Assembly (NCBI GenBank): GCA_002154655.1
Contig: NGUZ01000002.1
Coordinates: 1 to 64,000, forward strand
Direction: 5' to 3'
Length of the DNA stretch: 64,000 nucleotides
From: Corynebacterium kefirresidentii
Lineage (GTDB): Bacteria > Actinomycetota > Actinomycetes > Mycobacteriales > Mycobacteriaceae
Shown here: piece by piece, positions 25,735 through 34,690 of the stretch
Numbering within the stretch: the stretch's first letter is position 1
Layout of the letters: each line of letters begins with the position of its first letter
Notes under the pieces: model-generated
What the model was told of the DNA's origin: nothing
What the model saw: the letters and a program-made list of their open reading frames with translations, nothing else
The model's database searches: none
Program-made: the position numbers and the translations under genes

Positions 25735-26034
25735 AGCCTCCCGCCACTGCGCTTATTGATTCCCCCGCGCTGGTTCTCCGATAAGGAAGCCGGTGTTGGG
25801 GGATTTCTTCGATCTGCCAGTCTTAAAAACTCTGACCGTGGGCACAAGGGTAGGGGAGCGGAGAGGTCCATTATGGGACGTCGGAAAGTGCAGCGGTTTG
25901 GAAAACGTGTCGCTGCAGCGTATGCTGTTAAATCGGTGTATAGCGTCAGTGAGGCTGGCGCGGATACGCCACCGCAGTAGACAACAAACATGCAGGTGAC
26001 GGCGCACTTGTCCGTCGCCAGAAAAGTAGAGGTT
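25735..26034 (+). other. 300-bp gap: possible terminator and infA promoter
   Basis: No gene supported. TTCCCCC (25760-25766) and GGGGGAT (25798-25804) can form an imperfect hairpin followed by TTCTTC, perhaps ending the transpeptidase mRNA. TGTATAGCGT around 25938-25947 is a reasonable -10 region for infA, leaving a leader of about 85 nt. Confidence 0.35.
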
Positions 26035-26253
26035 ATGGCTAAGGAAGGCGCAATCGAGGTAGAAGGCCGCATTATCGAGCCTTTGCCCAACGCAATGTTC
26101 CGTGTCGAGCTCGACAATGGACACAAGGTTCTTGCACATATTTCTGGCAAGATGCGTCAGCACTACATTCGCATCCTCCCAGAGGACCGCGTGGTTGTAG
26201 AGCTGTCTCCTTATGACCTGACCCGTGGACGCATCGTCTACCGCTACAAGTAA
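26035..26253 (+). CDS. infA: Translation initiation factor IF-1
   Basis: 72 residues, exact IF-1 length, beginning [20 protein letters not shown] and ending RGRIVYRYK; an S1-like OB fold. It occupies the A site of the 30S subunit during initiation. The frame is open 15 codons further 5' but that part is leader. rpmJ, which often follows infA, is not here. Confidence 0.97.
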   Translation: MAKEGAIEVEGRIIEPLPNAMFRVELDNGHKVLAHISGKMRQHYIRILPEDRVVVELSPYDLTRGRIVYRYK

Positions 26254-26436
26254 AAACTGTAAGCCTCCTCACCCAAGGGTGGACCTGTAGGTTCACCCTG
26301 TCCACCTCAGGCTACGGTGGCCTGAGCCCACACTGGTAAGTAACCCAAGGATTCCCGGCACGGTCCGGGCGAAGCGTTGCATGGAGTGGGACGGATGGGG
26401 AGAAAACCGCCGTAACAACCCGAAAGGACACGCCAT
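26254..26436 (+). other. Structured leader before rpsM
   Basis: No coding region in 183 bp. GGTGGAC (26278-26284) pairs with GTCCACC (26300-26306); an alternative pairing AGGGTG/CACCCT (26276-26281 with 26294-26299) excludes it, and CCCGG/CCGGG near 26354-26370 forms a second hairpin. Mutually exclusive pairings may mean regulation by a ribosomal protein (S4 in other bacteria) or simply a terminator/promoter region. GAAAGGA is the SD for rpsM. Confidence 0.35.
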
Positions 26437-26805
26437 ATGGCACGTCTAGCTGGTGTTGACCTCCCACGCAATAAGCGTATGGAGGTCGCTCTCACCTACA
26501 TCTACGGCATCGGTCCAACCCGTGCCAAGGAACTGCTAGAAAAGACTGGCATTTCTCCTGACCTGCGCACTGACAACCTGGATGATGACCAGCTGTCGGC
26601 GCTCCGTGACGCAATTGAGGCTACCTGGAAGGTTGAGGGTGACCTCCGCCGTCAGGTTCAGGCTGATATCCGCCGCAAGATTGAAATCGGTAGCTACAAG
26701 GGTCTGCGCCACCGTCGTGGCCTGCCTGTACGTGGCCAGCGCACCAAGACCAATGCGCGCACTCGTAAGGGTCCGAAGAAGACGATCGCAGGAAAGAAGA
26801 AGTAA
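26437..26805 (+). CDS. rpsM: 30S ribosomal protein S13
   Basis: 122 residues, beginning [20 protein letters not shown], with the H2TH region [12 protein letters not shown] and the basic tail [18 protein letters not shown]13 contacts the P-site tRNA and the 50S subunit. First gene of rpsM-rpsK-rpsD-rpoA-rplQ. Confidence 0.97.
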   Translation: MARLAGVDLPRNKRMEVALTYIYGIGPTRAKELLEKTGISPDLRTDNLDDDQLSALRDAIEATWKVEGDLRRQVQADIRRKIEIGSYKGLRHRRGLPVRGQRTKTNARTRKGPKKTIAGKKK

Positions 26806-26808
26806 TTC

Positions 26809-27213
26809 ATGCCTCCAAAGACTCGTTCCGGCGCGCGCCGTTCCGGCCGTCGCGTCGTAAAGAAGAATGTGGCCCTCGGCCACGCATACATTAAGTCCAC
26901 CTTCAATAACACCATCGTCTCGATCACCGATCAGACCGGTGCTGTTATTTCCTGGGCATCCTCCGGCCACGTTGGCTTCAAGGGCTCCCGTAAGTCCACT
27001 CCGTTCGCCGCTCAGATGGCAGCTGAGAACGCTGCCCGTAAGGCAATGGATCACGGCATGAAGAAGGTTGACGTATTCGTCAAGGGTCCAGGCTCCGGCC
27101 GTGAGACCGCCATCCGTTCCCTGCAGGCCGCAGGCCTCGAGGTTTCCTCGATCACGGATGCCACCCCACAGCCGCACAACGGCTGCCGTCCGACCAAGCG
27201 CCGCAAGGTTTAA
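26809..27213 (+). CDS. rpsK: 30S ribosomal protein S11
   Basis: 134 residues, with a basic N-tail, [22 protein letters not shown], and the C-terminal [18 protein letters not shown] signature. It lines the mRNA exit region of the platform. It starts three bases after rpsM. Confidence 0.97.
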   Translation: MPPKTRSGARRSGRRVVKKNVALGHAYIKSTFNNTIVSITDQTGAVISWASSGHVGFKGSRKSTPFAAQMAAENAARKAMDHGMKKVDVFVKGPGSGRETAIRSLQAAGLEVSSITDATPQPHNGCRPTKRRKV

Positions 27214-27234
27214 GGGAAAGGAAGAGGTAAGAAA

Positions 27235-27840
27235 ATGGCTCGTTACACTGGCCCCGCTACCCGCGTATCCCGCCGTCTTCGCGTCGACTTGGTCGGCGGA
27301 GATATGGCATTCGAGCGCCGCCCGTACCCACCGGGACAGGCTGGCCGCAACCGCATCAAGGAATCTGAGTACCTGCTGCAGCTCCAGGAGAAGCAGAAGG
27401 CAAAGTACACCTACGGTGTGCTGGAGCGTCAGTTCCGTCGCTACTACGCAGAGGCTAACCGCCTCCCGGGCAAGACCGGCGATAACCTGGTTATCCTGCT
27501 CGAGTCCCGCCTGGACAACGTAGTTTACCGTGCAGGTCTGGCACGCACTCGCCGCCAGGCTCGCCAGCTTGTTTCTCACGGTCACTTCACCGTGAACGGC
27601 AAGAACATCAACGTTCCTTCCTACAAGGTCACCCAGTACGACATCATCGATGTCCGTGACCGCTCCAAGAAGATGGAATGGTTCGAAGATGCTCAGGACG
27701 CCCTCATCGATGCCAACGTACCGGCATGGCTGCAGGTTGTTCCTGATACCCTGCGCATCCTCGTGCACCAGCTGCCCGAGCGCGCTCAGATCGACATTCC
27801 GCTGCAGGAGCAGCTCATCGTCGAGCTTTACTCGAAGTAA
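27235..27840 (+). CDS. rpsD: 30S ribosomal protein S4
   Basis: 201 residues, beginning [19 protein letters not shown], with the S4 RNA-binding domain [22 protein letters not shown]4 starts assembly of the 16S 5' domain and autoregulates this operon in several bacteria. AGGAAGAGG precedes the start. Confidence 0.97.
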   Translation: MARYTGPATRVSRRLRVDLVGGDMAFERRPYPPGQAGRNRIKESEYLLQLQEKQKAKYTYGVLERQFRRYYAEANRLPGKTGDNLVILLESRLDNVVYRAGLARTRRQARQLVSHGHFTVNGKNINVPSYKVTQYDIIDVRDRSKKMEWFEDAQDALIDANVPAWLQVVPDTLRILVHQLPERAQIDIPLQEQLIVELYSK

Positions 27841-27954
27841 ACTGTTATTCCGCAAGGCCTTTAATGGTCTGGCGGAGAACCAGGAATCTTCAATCCCGAA
27901 GATTTTTACCCCTCTACTGGCGTCAAATAGCGGTCGCCGAAAAGGAGAATTGCA

Positions 27955-28965
27955 ATGCTCATTTCCCAGCGTCCTCAACTCACCGAGGAATTCATCGACT
28001 CGTCTCGTTCCAAGTTCGTCATCGAACCGCTCGAGCCGGGCTTTGGCTACACCCTCGGTAACTCGCTGCGTCGTACCCTGCTGTCTTCCATTCCGGGTGC
28101 AGCAGTAACCTCCATCAAGATCGATGGTGTTCTCCACGAGTTCACCACCATCAACGGTGTGAAGGAAGACGTTTCCGAGATCATCTTGAACATCAAGAGC
28201 ATGGTGCTTTCTTCCGACTCCGATGAGCCGGTTGTTATGTACCTGAGCAAGGAAGGCCCGGGCGATGTCACCGCGGGCGATATCCAGCCGCCGGCTGGCG
28301 TGGAGATCCACAACCCGGATCTGCACATCGCTTCCTTGAATGACACCGCCAAGCTGGACATTGAGCTCGTCGTCGAGCGCGGCCGTGGCTACGTCCCAGC
28401 CGCTCCTACCTCCGGTGAGATCGGCCGTATCCCGGTCGACCAGATTTACTCCCCGGTTCTGAAGGTCTCTTATAAGGTCGAGGCAACTCGTGTTGAGCAG
28501 CGCACCGACTTTGACAAGCTGACCATCGACGTCGAAACCAAGAACTCGATCTCCGCACGCGATGCACTGGCTTCCGCCGGTGGCACCCTGGTTGAGCTTT
28601 TCGGCCTGGCTCGCGAGCTGAACAACGCTGCCGAAGGCATCGAGATCGGACCCTCCCCGCAGGAGACCGAGTACATCGCTGCTTATGGCATGCCGATCGA
28701 GGACCTGAACTTCTCCGTCCGCTCTTATAACTGCCTGAAGCGTCAGGAGATCCACACCGTGGGCGAGCTCGCTGAATGCACCGAGTCCGACCTGCTGGAT
28801 ATCCGCAACTTCGGCCAGAAGTCGATCAATGAGGTAAAGATCAAGCTGGCTAACCTGGGCCTGGCTCTCAAGGACACACCTGAGGACTTTGACCCGACCC
28901 AGCTCGAGGGCTACGACGCAGAAACCGGTGACTTCAAGGACCCGGCTGCTGAGGATTCCGAGTAA
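27955..28965 (+). CDS. rpoA: DNA-directed RNA polymerase subunit alpha
   Basis: 336 residues. The N-terminal dimerisation domain shows [28 protein letters not shown]; the C-terminal domain shows [16 protein letters not shown] and [16 protein letters not shown] for UP-element and activator contact; an acidic tail ends it. SD AAAGGAG lies before the ATG. A 114-bp gap after rpsD holds nothing recognised. Confidence 0.98.
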   Translation: MLISQRPQLTEEFIDSSRSKFVIEPLEPGFGYTLGNSLRRTLLSSIPGAAVTSIKIDGVLHEFTTINGVKEDVSEIILNIKSMVLSSDSDEPVVMYLSKEGPGDVTAGDIQPPAGVEIHNPDLHIASLNDTAKLDIELVVERGRGYVPAAPTSGEIGRIPVDQIYSPVLKVSYKVEATRVEQRTDFDKLTIDVETKNSISARDALASAGGTLVELFGLARELNNAAEGIEIGPSPQETEYIAAYGMPIEDLNFSVRSYNCLKRQEIHTVGELAECTESDLLDIRNFGQKSINEVKIKLANLGLALKDTPEDFDPTQLEGYDAETGDFKDPAAEDSE

Positions 28966-29037
28966 AGAACCCCGCTGACTTGCGGCAATTACCTAATTGC
29001 CGCGCGCTCAACTTTTACCGCATACGAGGAGTACACA

Positions 29038-29535
29038 ATGCCAACCCCTAAGAAGGGTGCCCGTCTCGGCGGCTCCGCCAAGCAGCAGGCTCACATGCTG
29101 AGCAACCTGGCAGCCAGCCTGATCGAGCACGGCGCTATCAAGACCACCGATGCCAAGGCGAAGGTTCTTCGCCCGTACATCGAAAAGATCATCACCAAGG
29201 CTAAGTCCGGCACCGTTGCTGACCGCCGCGCAGTGCTGAAGCTCATCCCGCGCAAGGATGTCGTTTCCTACCTGTTCGACGAGGTCGCACCGAAGTTTGA
29301 GAACCGTGAGGGTGGCTACACCCGCACCATCAAGCTGGACAACCGCGCCGGTGACAATGCCCCGATGTCCCAGATCTCTCTCGTTCTTGAGGAGACCGTG
29401 ACCTCCGAGGCTAACCGCGCTACCCGCGCTGCTGCTTCTAAGGCCGCCGAGGCTGAGGAAGCTAAGGCAGACGAGGCTGCAGAGACCGAGGCACCTGCTG
29501 AGGAGACTGCAGCTGAGGAGTCCGAGGAGAAGTAA
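29038..29535 (+). CDS. rplQ: 50S ribosomal protein L17 with acidic C-terminal extension
   Basis: 165 residues. The L17 core (residues 1-120) shows [24 protein letters not shown] tail of about 40 residues is almost all Ala, Glu and Lys ([19 protein letters not shown]), a variable extension common in actinobacteria. L17 lies near the exit tunnel. Last gene before a strong terminator. Confidence 0.97.
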   Translation: MPTPKKGARLGGSAKQQAHMLSNLAASLIEHGAIKTTDAKAKVLRPYIEKIITKAKSGTVADRRAVLKLIPRKDVVSYLFDEVAPKFENREGGYTRTIKLDNRAGDNAPMSQISLVLEETVTSEANRATRAAASKAAEAEEAKADEAAETEAPAEETAAEESEEK

Positions 29536-29558
29536 TTCCCCTTCGGCCTTAGCGCTTT

Positions 29559-29598
29559 GCCGCCGCCTTTCCCACTTGTGGGAGGGCGGCGTCTTTTT
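29559..29598 (+). terminator. Terminator of the rpsM-rplQ operon
   Basis: GCCGCCGCC...CCCAC-TT-GTGGG...GGCGGCG hairpin (arms about 29559-29575 and 29578-29591) followed by TCTTTTTAT. Confidence 0.9.
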
Positions 29599-29682
29599 AT
29601 GTCTGGACTCTTCTGAACGGTGCACGGGGAGCTGGGCCCGGCTCTGGTCAAGGGAAGTGCCTCCGGTAGCATGAATCCCACC

Positions 29683-30564
29683 ATGACTGTTGCAACATCT
29701 ACCACCGCAGAAGGGCCGGCAGACGGGTTCGTGCGCCTGCGCTTGGACTTGGCCTATGACGGAACGGATTTCCACGGCTGGGCGAAGCAAAAAGGCGGTC
29801 TGCGCACCGTGCAAGGCGTGCTGGAAGAAACACTCGCGATGATTGCACGCGCCGAGGTACCGCTAACGGTCGCCGGCCGGACGGACGCCGGGGTCCATGC
29901 GCGTGGCCAAGTCGCCCACGTGGACGTTCCCAAAGAGATGCTGGAGCAGCGCTCAGTGGCGGGGGAACCGGGGAAGCTGGTGCGTCGGCTAGCAAAGCTT
30001 TTGCCTGAAGACGTGCGGGTACATGGCTGCGAGCTTGCGCCCGCGGGCTTTGATGCGCGTTTCTCGGCGTTGCGCAGGCATTATGTATACCGGATTACTA
30101 CCAGCCCGCGGGGCGCTTTGCCGACGCGTGCCCGGGATACCGCCGAGTGGATAAAGCCAGTGGATATCGATGCCATGCAGGAGGCCGCCACCGCGTTGGT
30201 AGGCCTGCATGACTTCGCGGCCTTCTGCAAAGCTAAGCCGAATGCCACGACCATCCGTGAGCTGCAAGAGTTCTCCTGGCGGGATATTTCAACGCCCGAA
30301 GAACCGGAGCTTTTTGAAGCCCGCGTGAGCGCCGATGCGTTTTGCTGGTCGATGGTGCGATCCCTGGTGGGGTGCTGCCTGCGCGTGGGGGAAGGGCGGC
30401 GCGATGCCGACTTCGCCGCAGCGCTGCTCCACGAGACCAAACGTTCCTCCAGCATCCCCGTGGCCCCGGCCAAGGGACTCTCGCTCGTCGCCGTTGATTA
30501 CCCGGCGGCGGACCAACTGGCCGCCCGCGCCGAGGTTACTCGGGAACGGCGCAGCGCCGACTAG
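29683..30564 (+). CDS. truA: tRNA pseudouridine(38-40) synthase TruA
   Basis: 293 residues from the ATG at 29683. The catalytic Asp is in [29 protein letters not shown] opens the fold. It modifies U38-U40 in the anticodon arm of many tRNAs. The start is uncertain: ATG codons at 29671 and 29683 are both in frame. TAGCAT at 29668-29673 looks like a -10 box, which would favour 29683 as a leaderless or near-leaderless start. The rplQ-truA-ESX order matches M. tuberculosis. Confidence 0.93.
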   Translation: MTVATSTTAEGPADGFVRLRLDLAYDGTDFHGWAKQKGGLRTVQGVLEETLAMIARAEVPLTVAGRTDAGVHARGQVAHVDVPKEMLEQRSVAGEPGKLVRRLAKLLPEDVRVHGCELAPAGFDARFSALRRHYVYRITTSPRGALPTRARDTAEWIKPVDIDAMQEAATALVGLHDFAAFCKAKPNATTIRELQEFSWRDISTPEEPELFEARVSADAFCWSMVRSLVGCCLRVGEGRRDADFAAALLHETKRSSSIPVAPAKGLSLVAVDYPAADQLAARAEVTRERRSAD

Positions 30565-30639
30565 CTTTCCAGGTGGCGGTGGGAGCCCACCTGGGATAGC
30601 CTGTGTGCTGGGTGTACACAGACTTTTCGGGGGAAAATC

Positions 30640-31926
30640 ATGGCACGTCCGCTGCCTACTACCAAGGCCCAGGTATCGGGGCATAAATTCTTGCGCCGCC
30701 GCGTCGAGCATGGGCTTGTATTAGGCGATATCCGCATGATTCACGATCCATTGGCTAGGCGCCGCAAAGCGCTCCTTTTCGGTGGGGTCGGCGTCGCCTT
30801 CCTTGCGGTGGGCTCTGGCATGTTGGCATGGCTGCAGCCGAGCCCGCAGCCGGGTGATGCGCCGATTGTGCGCTCGGAGCAGGGCCAGCTCTTTGTGGAT
30901 GTCAATGATACCTACCACCCCGTCTTTAACTTGGCGTCTGCGCGCATCATCGCCGGTCAGGCTGCCGAGGCGCAGGCGATTGGGGATGAGCACCTGCAGG
31001 AAGCGCTTCTGGGGTCTCCGGTAGGGATCGCGGATGCCCCGGGGTACCTTGCGGCTGCCAGCGAGACTCCGCAGCAGCGCTGGGCGGCCTGTTTGGCAGG
31101 CAAAGAGGAGTCCACGGAGACGGAGAACCCGACTAGCATCGGCAGCCACCAGGTTGCCGCACAAGAGGTTATCGTTCTTGCCGAGCCCGAGCAGGAAGGC
31201 CTGGGGCCGGAGCGCGCCGCATTGGTGGAGACCGAAGGCACGCAGTGGCTTATTACTCAGGACGGCCGGGTGGCGTTGCCTGATCCCTCTAGCACCCAGG
31301 GGCGTGTGGTGCGTCGCGCGATTGGTGTGGACGACGGCACCCACGCCTGGCCCATGCCGCCTGAGTTGCTCAATGCTTTTGCGGAGTTGCCTCCGCTGAA
31401 TTTTCCGGCGCAGCCGCCGGAGGTCGTAGACACTGGCCAGGGGCTATGGGCGCGCACACCCGATGGCGTCGCCGAGCTTACGCCCACGCAGGCGCAGATG
31501 CTTATTGGATTAGGCGCCAAGACGGCGACATCCACGGCCCAGGAGATTGCTGCGCTTGCCGACGTCCCCTTAAACCTCAACCTTCCCTCCACCACTTTCC
31601 GCTTTGTGAGTCCAGACGATGGTTGGATGTGTGCGAGTAATGAGGGCGGCGGGGAAGTGGTACCTGCTCAAGCGGGTACCGTAGCCTTGGCTGGTGAGGC
31701 GGTGGCGCAGCGCTTTGGTGGTCTCAACGGCGGAGGCGTAGGAGTAGATAGCGGTCATGGCTACCACGTGGTTGCACCGACGGGTCAGCGGCACGAGGTC
31801 AAGGATAAAGAGACCTTAGAGGCGCTGGGCACTGGTGTAGGCGCGCGGGTGCCCTGGGAGATTCTGCGTTTGCTGCCGGAAGGCTCGGCGCTTAGCCGCG
31901 AGCAGGCGCTGCAGGTCAGCTCTTAG
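30640..31926 (+). CDS. eccB: Type VII secretion membrane protein EccB (ESX-4 type)
   Basis: 428 residues. The N-terminus is diagnostic: PTTKAQVSGHKFLRRRVEHGLVLGDIRMIHDPL, then one membrane helix (about residues 47-66), then a large extracytoplasmic part with repeated beta domains. EccB is a core subunit of the ESX translocon. TTTTCGGGGGAA stands six bases before the ATG, an unusual G-rich SD also seen before eccD. It overlaps the convergent mycP gene by 11 bp. An upstream inverted repeat (CCAGGTGG/CCACCTGG, 30569-30594) lies between truA and this gene. Confidence 0.93.
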   Translation: MARPLPTTKAQVSGHKFLRRRVEHGLVLGDIRMIHDPLARRRKALLFGGVGVAFLAVGSGMLAWLQPSPQPGDAPIVRSEQGQLFVDVNDTYHPVFNLASARIIAGQAAEAQAIGDEHLQEALLGSPVGIADAPGYLAAASETPQQRWAACLAGKEESTETENPTSIGSHQVAAQEVIVLAEPEQEGLGPERAALVETEGTQWLITQDGRVALPDPSSTQGRVVRRAIGVDDGTHAWPMPPELLNAFAELPPLNFPAQPPEVVDTGQGLWARTPDGVAELTPTQAQMLIGLGAKTATSTAQEIAALADVPLNLNLPSTTFRFVSPDDGWMCASNEGGGEVVPAQAGTVALAGEAVAQRFGGLNGGGVGVDSGHGYHVVAPTGQRHEVKDKETLEALGTGVGARVPWEILRLLPEGSALSREQALQVSS

Positions 31927-33115
31927 ACCGTAGCCCGCGCCACGTTGCCCACGCGGCTAGCGCCAACGCCAACCCGCCAAGTACCCATGCACTGCGCATA
32001 GGCGCGTGTGATGTGCTCTTTTCGGCGGGGCGGATAGCCATTGCTCGGGTATCTCCGTGCGTGGATGATTCCACGTGGGTGAGCACCGTGAGCGGATCGA
32101 CGAATCCGTGTCCCGGCTCCGCGGCGTCTTCTAAGCGTTTGCGTAGGGCGGCCGGGCTGTCATCGGGGAAACGCTGCGCCAGTAGGGCCGCCGTGCCGCT
32201 GACTACCGGCGCGGCAAAGGAGGTGCCGTGAAATTGGGACGTGCCGTCCGTACCCTCTTTGCCGTCGGCCCATCCGCCGGCGGGATTGAGCGCGAGTGGT
32301 ACAAAACCTTGCGCGGCCAGTTGTGGGCCATCCGCCGAATTCAGAGAGTAGTCAGCGAGCTCGTGCGAATCCGCTTGGGCGCTTACTGAGAGCACTGTGG
32401 GCGAATCTGCTGGAAATACTCGGTCACCCATCTCGCAGCTACCGGAAGAAGCGTTGCCGGATGCGGCAATTACCACGGATCCAGATTCTTCCGCATGTGC
32501 TAAAGCACCGTCCAACCGGGAAGTATCAACCAGGGCGGCCACATCCGGCGGGACGCAGGAAACAACGGAGATATTGATGATGCGGGCGCCGGCATCGGCG
32601 GCGTCATCAATCGCTTCAGCCAAGGTATCTAGCGAGCCGGTGGTATCGTCTTCTCGCTCTTGGCGATAATGCGCGCTGGTTTGGCGCACAGCGTAGATTT
32701 CCGCCCGTGGCGCGATACCAATATCGTGGCCGGCGATGATACCGGCTACGACGGTGCCGTGCAGGTCGCAGTCGCGGTGCGGCTCCGGTTCCTCCGGCGC
32801 GATAAGGTCCGCGCCGCCGCTGAGGTGCCGCAGCTGATCGTGGGTAGCCACGCCGGTATCGATAACGGCAACCTTTACGCCCTCCCCGGTGGCAAAGGAG
32901 TGCAGACGGGCGCGGTAGTTGAGCTGATCCTCGCTAGGTTGGGGCGAAAGCGGTGAGGAATGCGCGATTGCGCATTCGCGGTCCGGTTCACGCGCGGTCG
33001 CATCGGGAGCGGCCACTAATGCCGCAGCACCTAAGGTAGCGGGAAGTATTGCCACAGCCATGCAATCAAGAAGCGCCGAGCTTATCCACAATGTAGTAGG
33101 TAGACTGCGCATCAT
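31916..33115 (-). CDS. mycP: Mycosin, type VII secretion-associated subtilisin-like protease
   Basis: 399 residues: signal peptide, S8 protease domain with Asp86 (AVIDTGV), His119 (DLHGTVVAG) and Ser299 (FHGTSFAAP), and a C-terminal membrane helix (about 376-393) with a basic tail. Mycosins are anchored outside the membrane next to the ESX channel; they process some substrates and stabilise the complex. Its ATG overlaps the eccD stop (ATGA), so eccD-mycP is a two-gene operon running opposite to eccB and eccC. Cys47, Cys115, Cys187 and Cys227 may form disulfides. Confidence 0.93.
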   Translation of the reverse strand: MMRSLPTTLWISSALLDCMAVAILPATLGAAALVAAPDATAREPDRECAIAHSSPLSPQPSEDQLNYRARLHSFATGEGVKVAVIDTGVATHDQLRHLSGGADLIAPEEPEPHRDCDLHGTVVAGIIAGHDIGIAPRAEIYAVRQTSAHYRQEREDDTTGSLDTLAEAIDDAADAGARIINISVVSCVPPDVAALVDTSRLDGALAHAEESGSVVIAASGNASSGSCEMGDRVFPADSPTVLSVSAQADSHELADYSLNSADGPQLAAQGFVPLALNPAGGWADGKEGTDGTSQFHGTSFAAPVVSGTAALLAQRFPDDSPAALRKRLEDAAEPGHGFVDPLTVLTHVESSTHGDTRAMAIRPAEKSTSHAPMRSAWVLGGLALALAAWATWRGLRSKS

Positions 33116-34539
33116 CCGATACCCCTGATGAGCATGAAAACGCCGGTTAGGTGGGCGGCGAGTGGCAAGCTGGCGGCAATAGCTAGGGATTCGATGCGCT
33201 CAAACCAAGCGATGGTGGTGGGCTCTAGCCCCGCCACCTTGGACGCCCACAGCGGGGCGCTAATCATAGCGATGAGAACGAGACTGGAAATCAAGGCCGG
33301 TGCCCAAGCATGTGCAAGCCCGGAATCTGCTATCGCGTGGGTGGCACAAAGACAAGTAGCCAGGCACGCGGCAATTGCCAAAACCATGAGTGCCCAACTG
33401 GCTAGCGCACGACCGTGCCGGGAGGCGTGCATCATTACGGCACCCGCGGAAGTAACACAGAGTGCTTGGACGAAGCCCGCGCCGGAGCCCTCAGTTCCAA
33501 AAAGCACTGAAATGTACTCGGTGAGAGAATCAGGCGCGCCATGGGTCGGTGATAGGGCCGGACCACTGCCTGTAAATGAGAGAGCGATGAGCGCCGGAAT
33601 GAGACAGGGCGACAGGCCGCAGCACATTCCCTCGTAGGCGTTGCTGGCGTGGCACGCGCGGCTATCGACATCCGGCTGGCTAGCATCGGATACCGCAAGA
33701 TCTTGGCCGGCCGTGGGCAGCTGCGGAACCTTGAGGCCAGCAGTAGCAATGCTCAGTGCAGGGGCAGTGGCCAGCATAATAATGCCGGCGATGATGACAC
33801 AGGCAGCGGCCGCCGTACCGTGGCTGGCGTGTAGTCCTGCCTTTGGTCCGGGCAGCAGATACCCCAATGCCGCGATGAAGATGAGAGCCGAGACGGTGAG
33901 TGCCGCAGAGCTGGTGCGAACCGTGCTTAACCCGGTGACGTGGCAGGCAAGTAGCACGATGAGCAGGGTGAAACAGGCGGTAAATGCGGCAAAAGGCGCC
34001 TCATCCAGCGAGGGCGAAATTATCACCCAGCCGCACGCCATGCCGGCCACCAAGCTAAGGTGCACCAGCGACAGGGCACGGATCCACAGGGCGAGTAAAA
34101 GCGCTCCTGCGGTCAGCGCCGCCCACGCTGCAAGGGGAAGGGTGCTAACCCAGAGCAAAGCGAAGGCGGCAAGTAGCCCTGCCCACGCCCAAACAACAGG
34201 AAGGGCAGCGGTAGTATCCTCCTCGGCCGCGGCGGCAAGCGATTCCGCTGCATCTCGAATCACCGGCGCAGGGCGGCGCTCGCGCGGACTAATAACCAGG
34301 ATGGCGCCTTCGGTAAGTGGAGTGGCGGCCAGCGGGGCGGTGAGATCGATAGCGCGGCCAGAAACAGTACTGGCGCGCCAGGGCTCGGAAATCGTGGGCG
34401 CATCCACCAAGTCCGTGATTTCAGCCAAAAGCTCGCCCACGCTGGAACTCAACGGTAGTGCCACGTCCGCCTCTTTATGGAAAGTGCCAGCGTGAATGCG
34501 GATGGTAAGGCGCAGGTGGTGCGCTGTAGCAGTAGTCAT
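33112..34539 (-). CDS. eccD: Type VII secretion integral membrane protein EccD
   Basis: 475 residues from the ATG at 34539. The N-terminal about 90 residues form a ubiquitin-like (YukD) domain (LTIRIHAGTFHKEADVALPL; VSGRAIDLTAPL). After a short linker come about eleven membrane helices. This is the EccD layout, the main pore-lining subunit of the ESX complex. GGGGG lies four bases before the ATG, inside CTTTCGGGGGAATA, close to the block before eccB. The frame is open 17 codons further 5' but without an SD. Confidence 0.93.
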   Translation of the reverse strand: MTTATAHHLRLTIRIHAGTFHKEADVALPLSSSVGELLAEITDLVDAPTISEPWRASTVSGRAIDLTAPLAATPLTEGAILVISPRERRPAPVIRDAAESLAAAAEEDTTAALPVVWAWAGLLAAFALLWVSTLPLAAWAALTAGALLLALWIRALSLVHLSLVAGMACGWVIISPSLDEAPFAAFTACFTLLIVLLACHVTGLSTVRTSSAALTVSALIFIAALGYLLPGPKAGLHASHGTAAAACVIIAGIIMLATAPALSIATAGLKVPQLPTAGQDLAVSDASQPDVDSRACHASNAYEGMCCGLSPCLIPALIALSFTGSGPALSPTHGAPDSLTEYISVLFGTEGSGAGFVQALCVTSAGAVMMHASRHGRALASWALMVLAIAACLATCLCATHAIADSGLAHAWAPALISSLVLIAMISAPLWASKVAGLEPTTIAWFERIESLAIAASLPLAAHLTGVFMLIRGIG

Positions 34540-34585
34540 TATTCCCCCGAAAGTCAATGGATTGTGGGCGTCCCCCTTGCCCAAT

Positions 34586-34600
34586 GCCACATATTGTGGC
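34586..34600. promoter_or_regulatory. Perfect palindrome between divergent ESX operons
   Basis: GCCACA-TAT-TGTGGC lies in the 151 bp between the eccD and eccC start codons, 47 bp from the eccD ATG and 91 bp from the eccC ATG. A symmetric site in a divergent promoter region is a candidate regulator site; an RNA hairpin is the alternative. Confidence 0.4.
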
Positions 34601-34690
34601 TTACTAGTGGCGACGTGTCCACCGCAGCGCGGGGAATCTTGGCAGGGGGCTAAGGGCGCTGGCGCGTGGCTCGGGGGAGGTTACCTAAGC

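Noticed and set aside
25756..25980. A 74-codon plus-strand frame before infA
   Set aside because: No SD, no recognisable domain, and it covers the probable terminator and infA promoter.
26536..28755. A 739-codon open frame on the minus strand opposite rpsM-rpoA
   Set aside because: It lies entirely antisense to conserved ribosomal and polymerase genes and arises from their codon bias; its sequence is low in family features.
30569..30594. CCAGGTGG/CCACCTGG as a terminator after truA
   Set aside because: The stem is good but no T run follows on either side; it may be a regulatory or leader structure instead.
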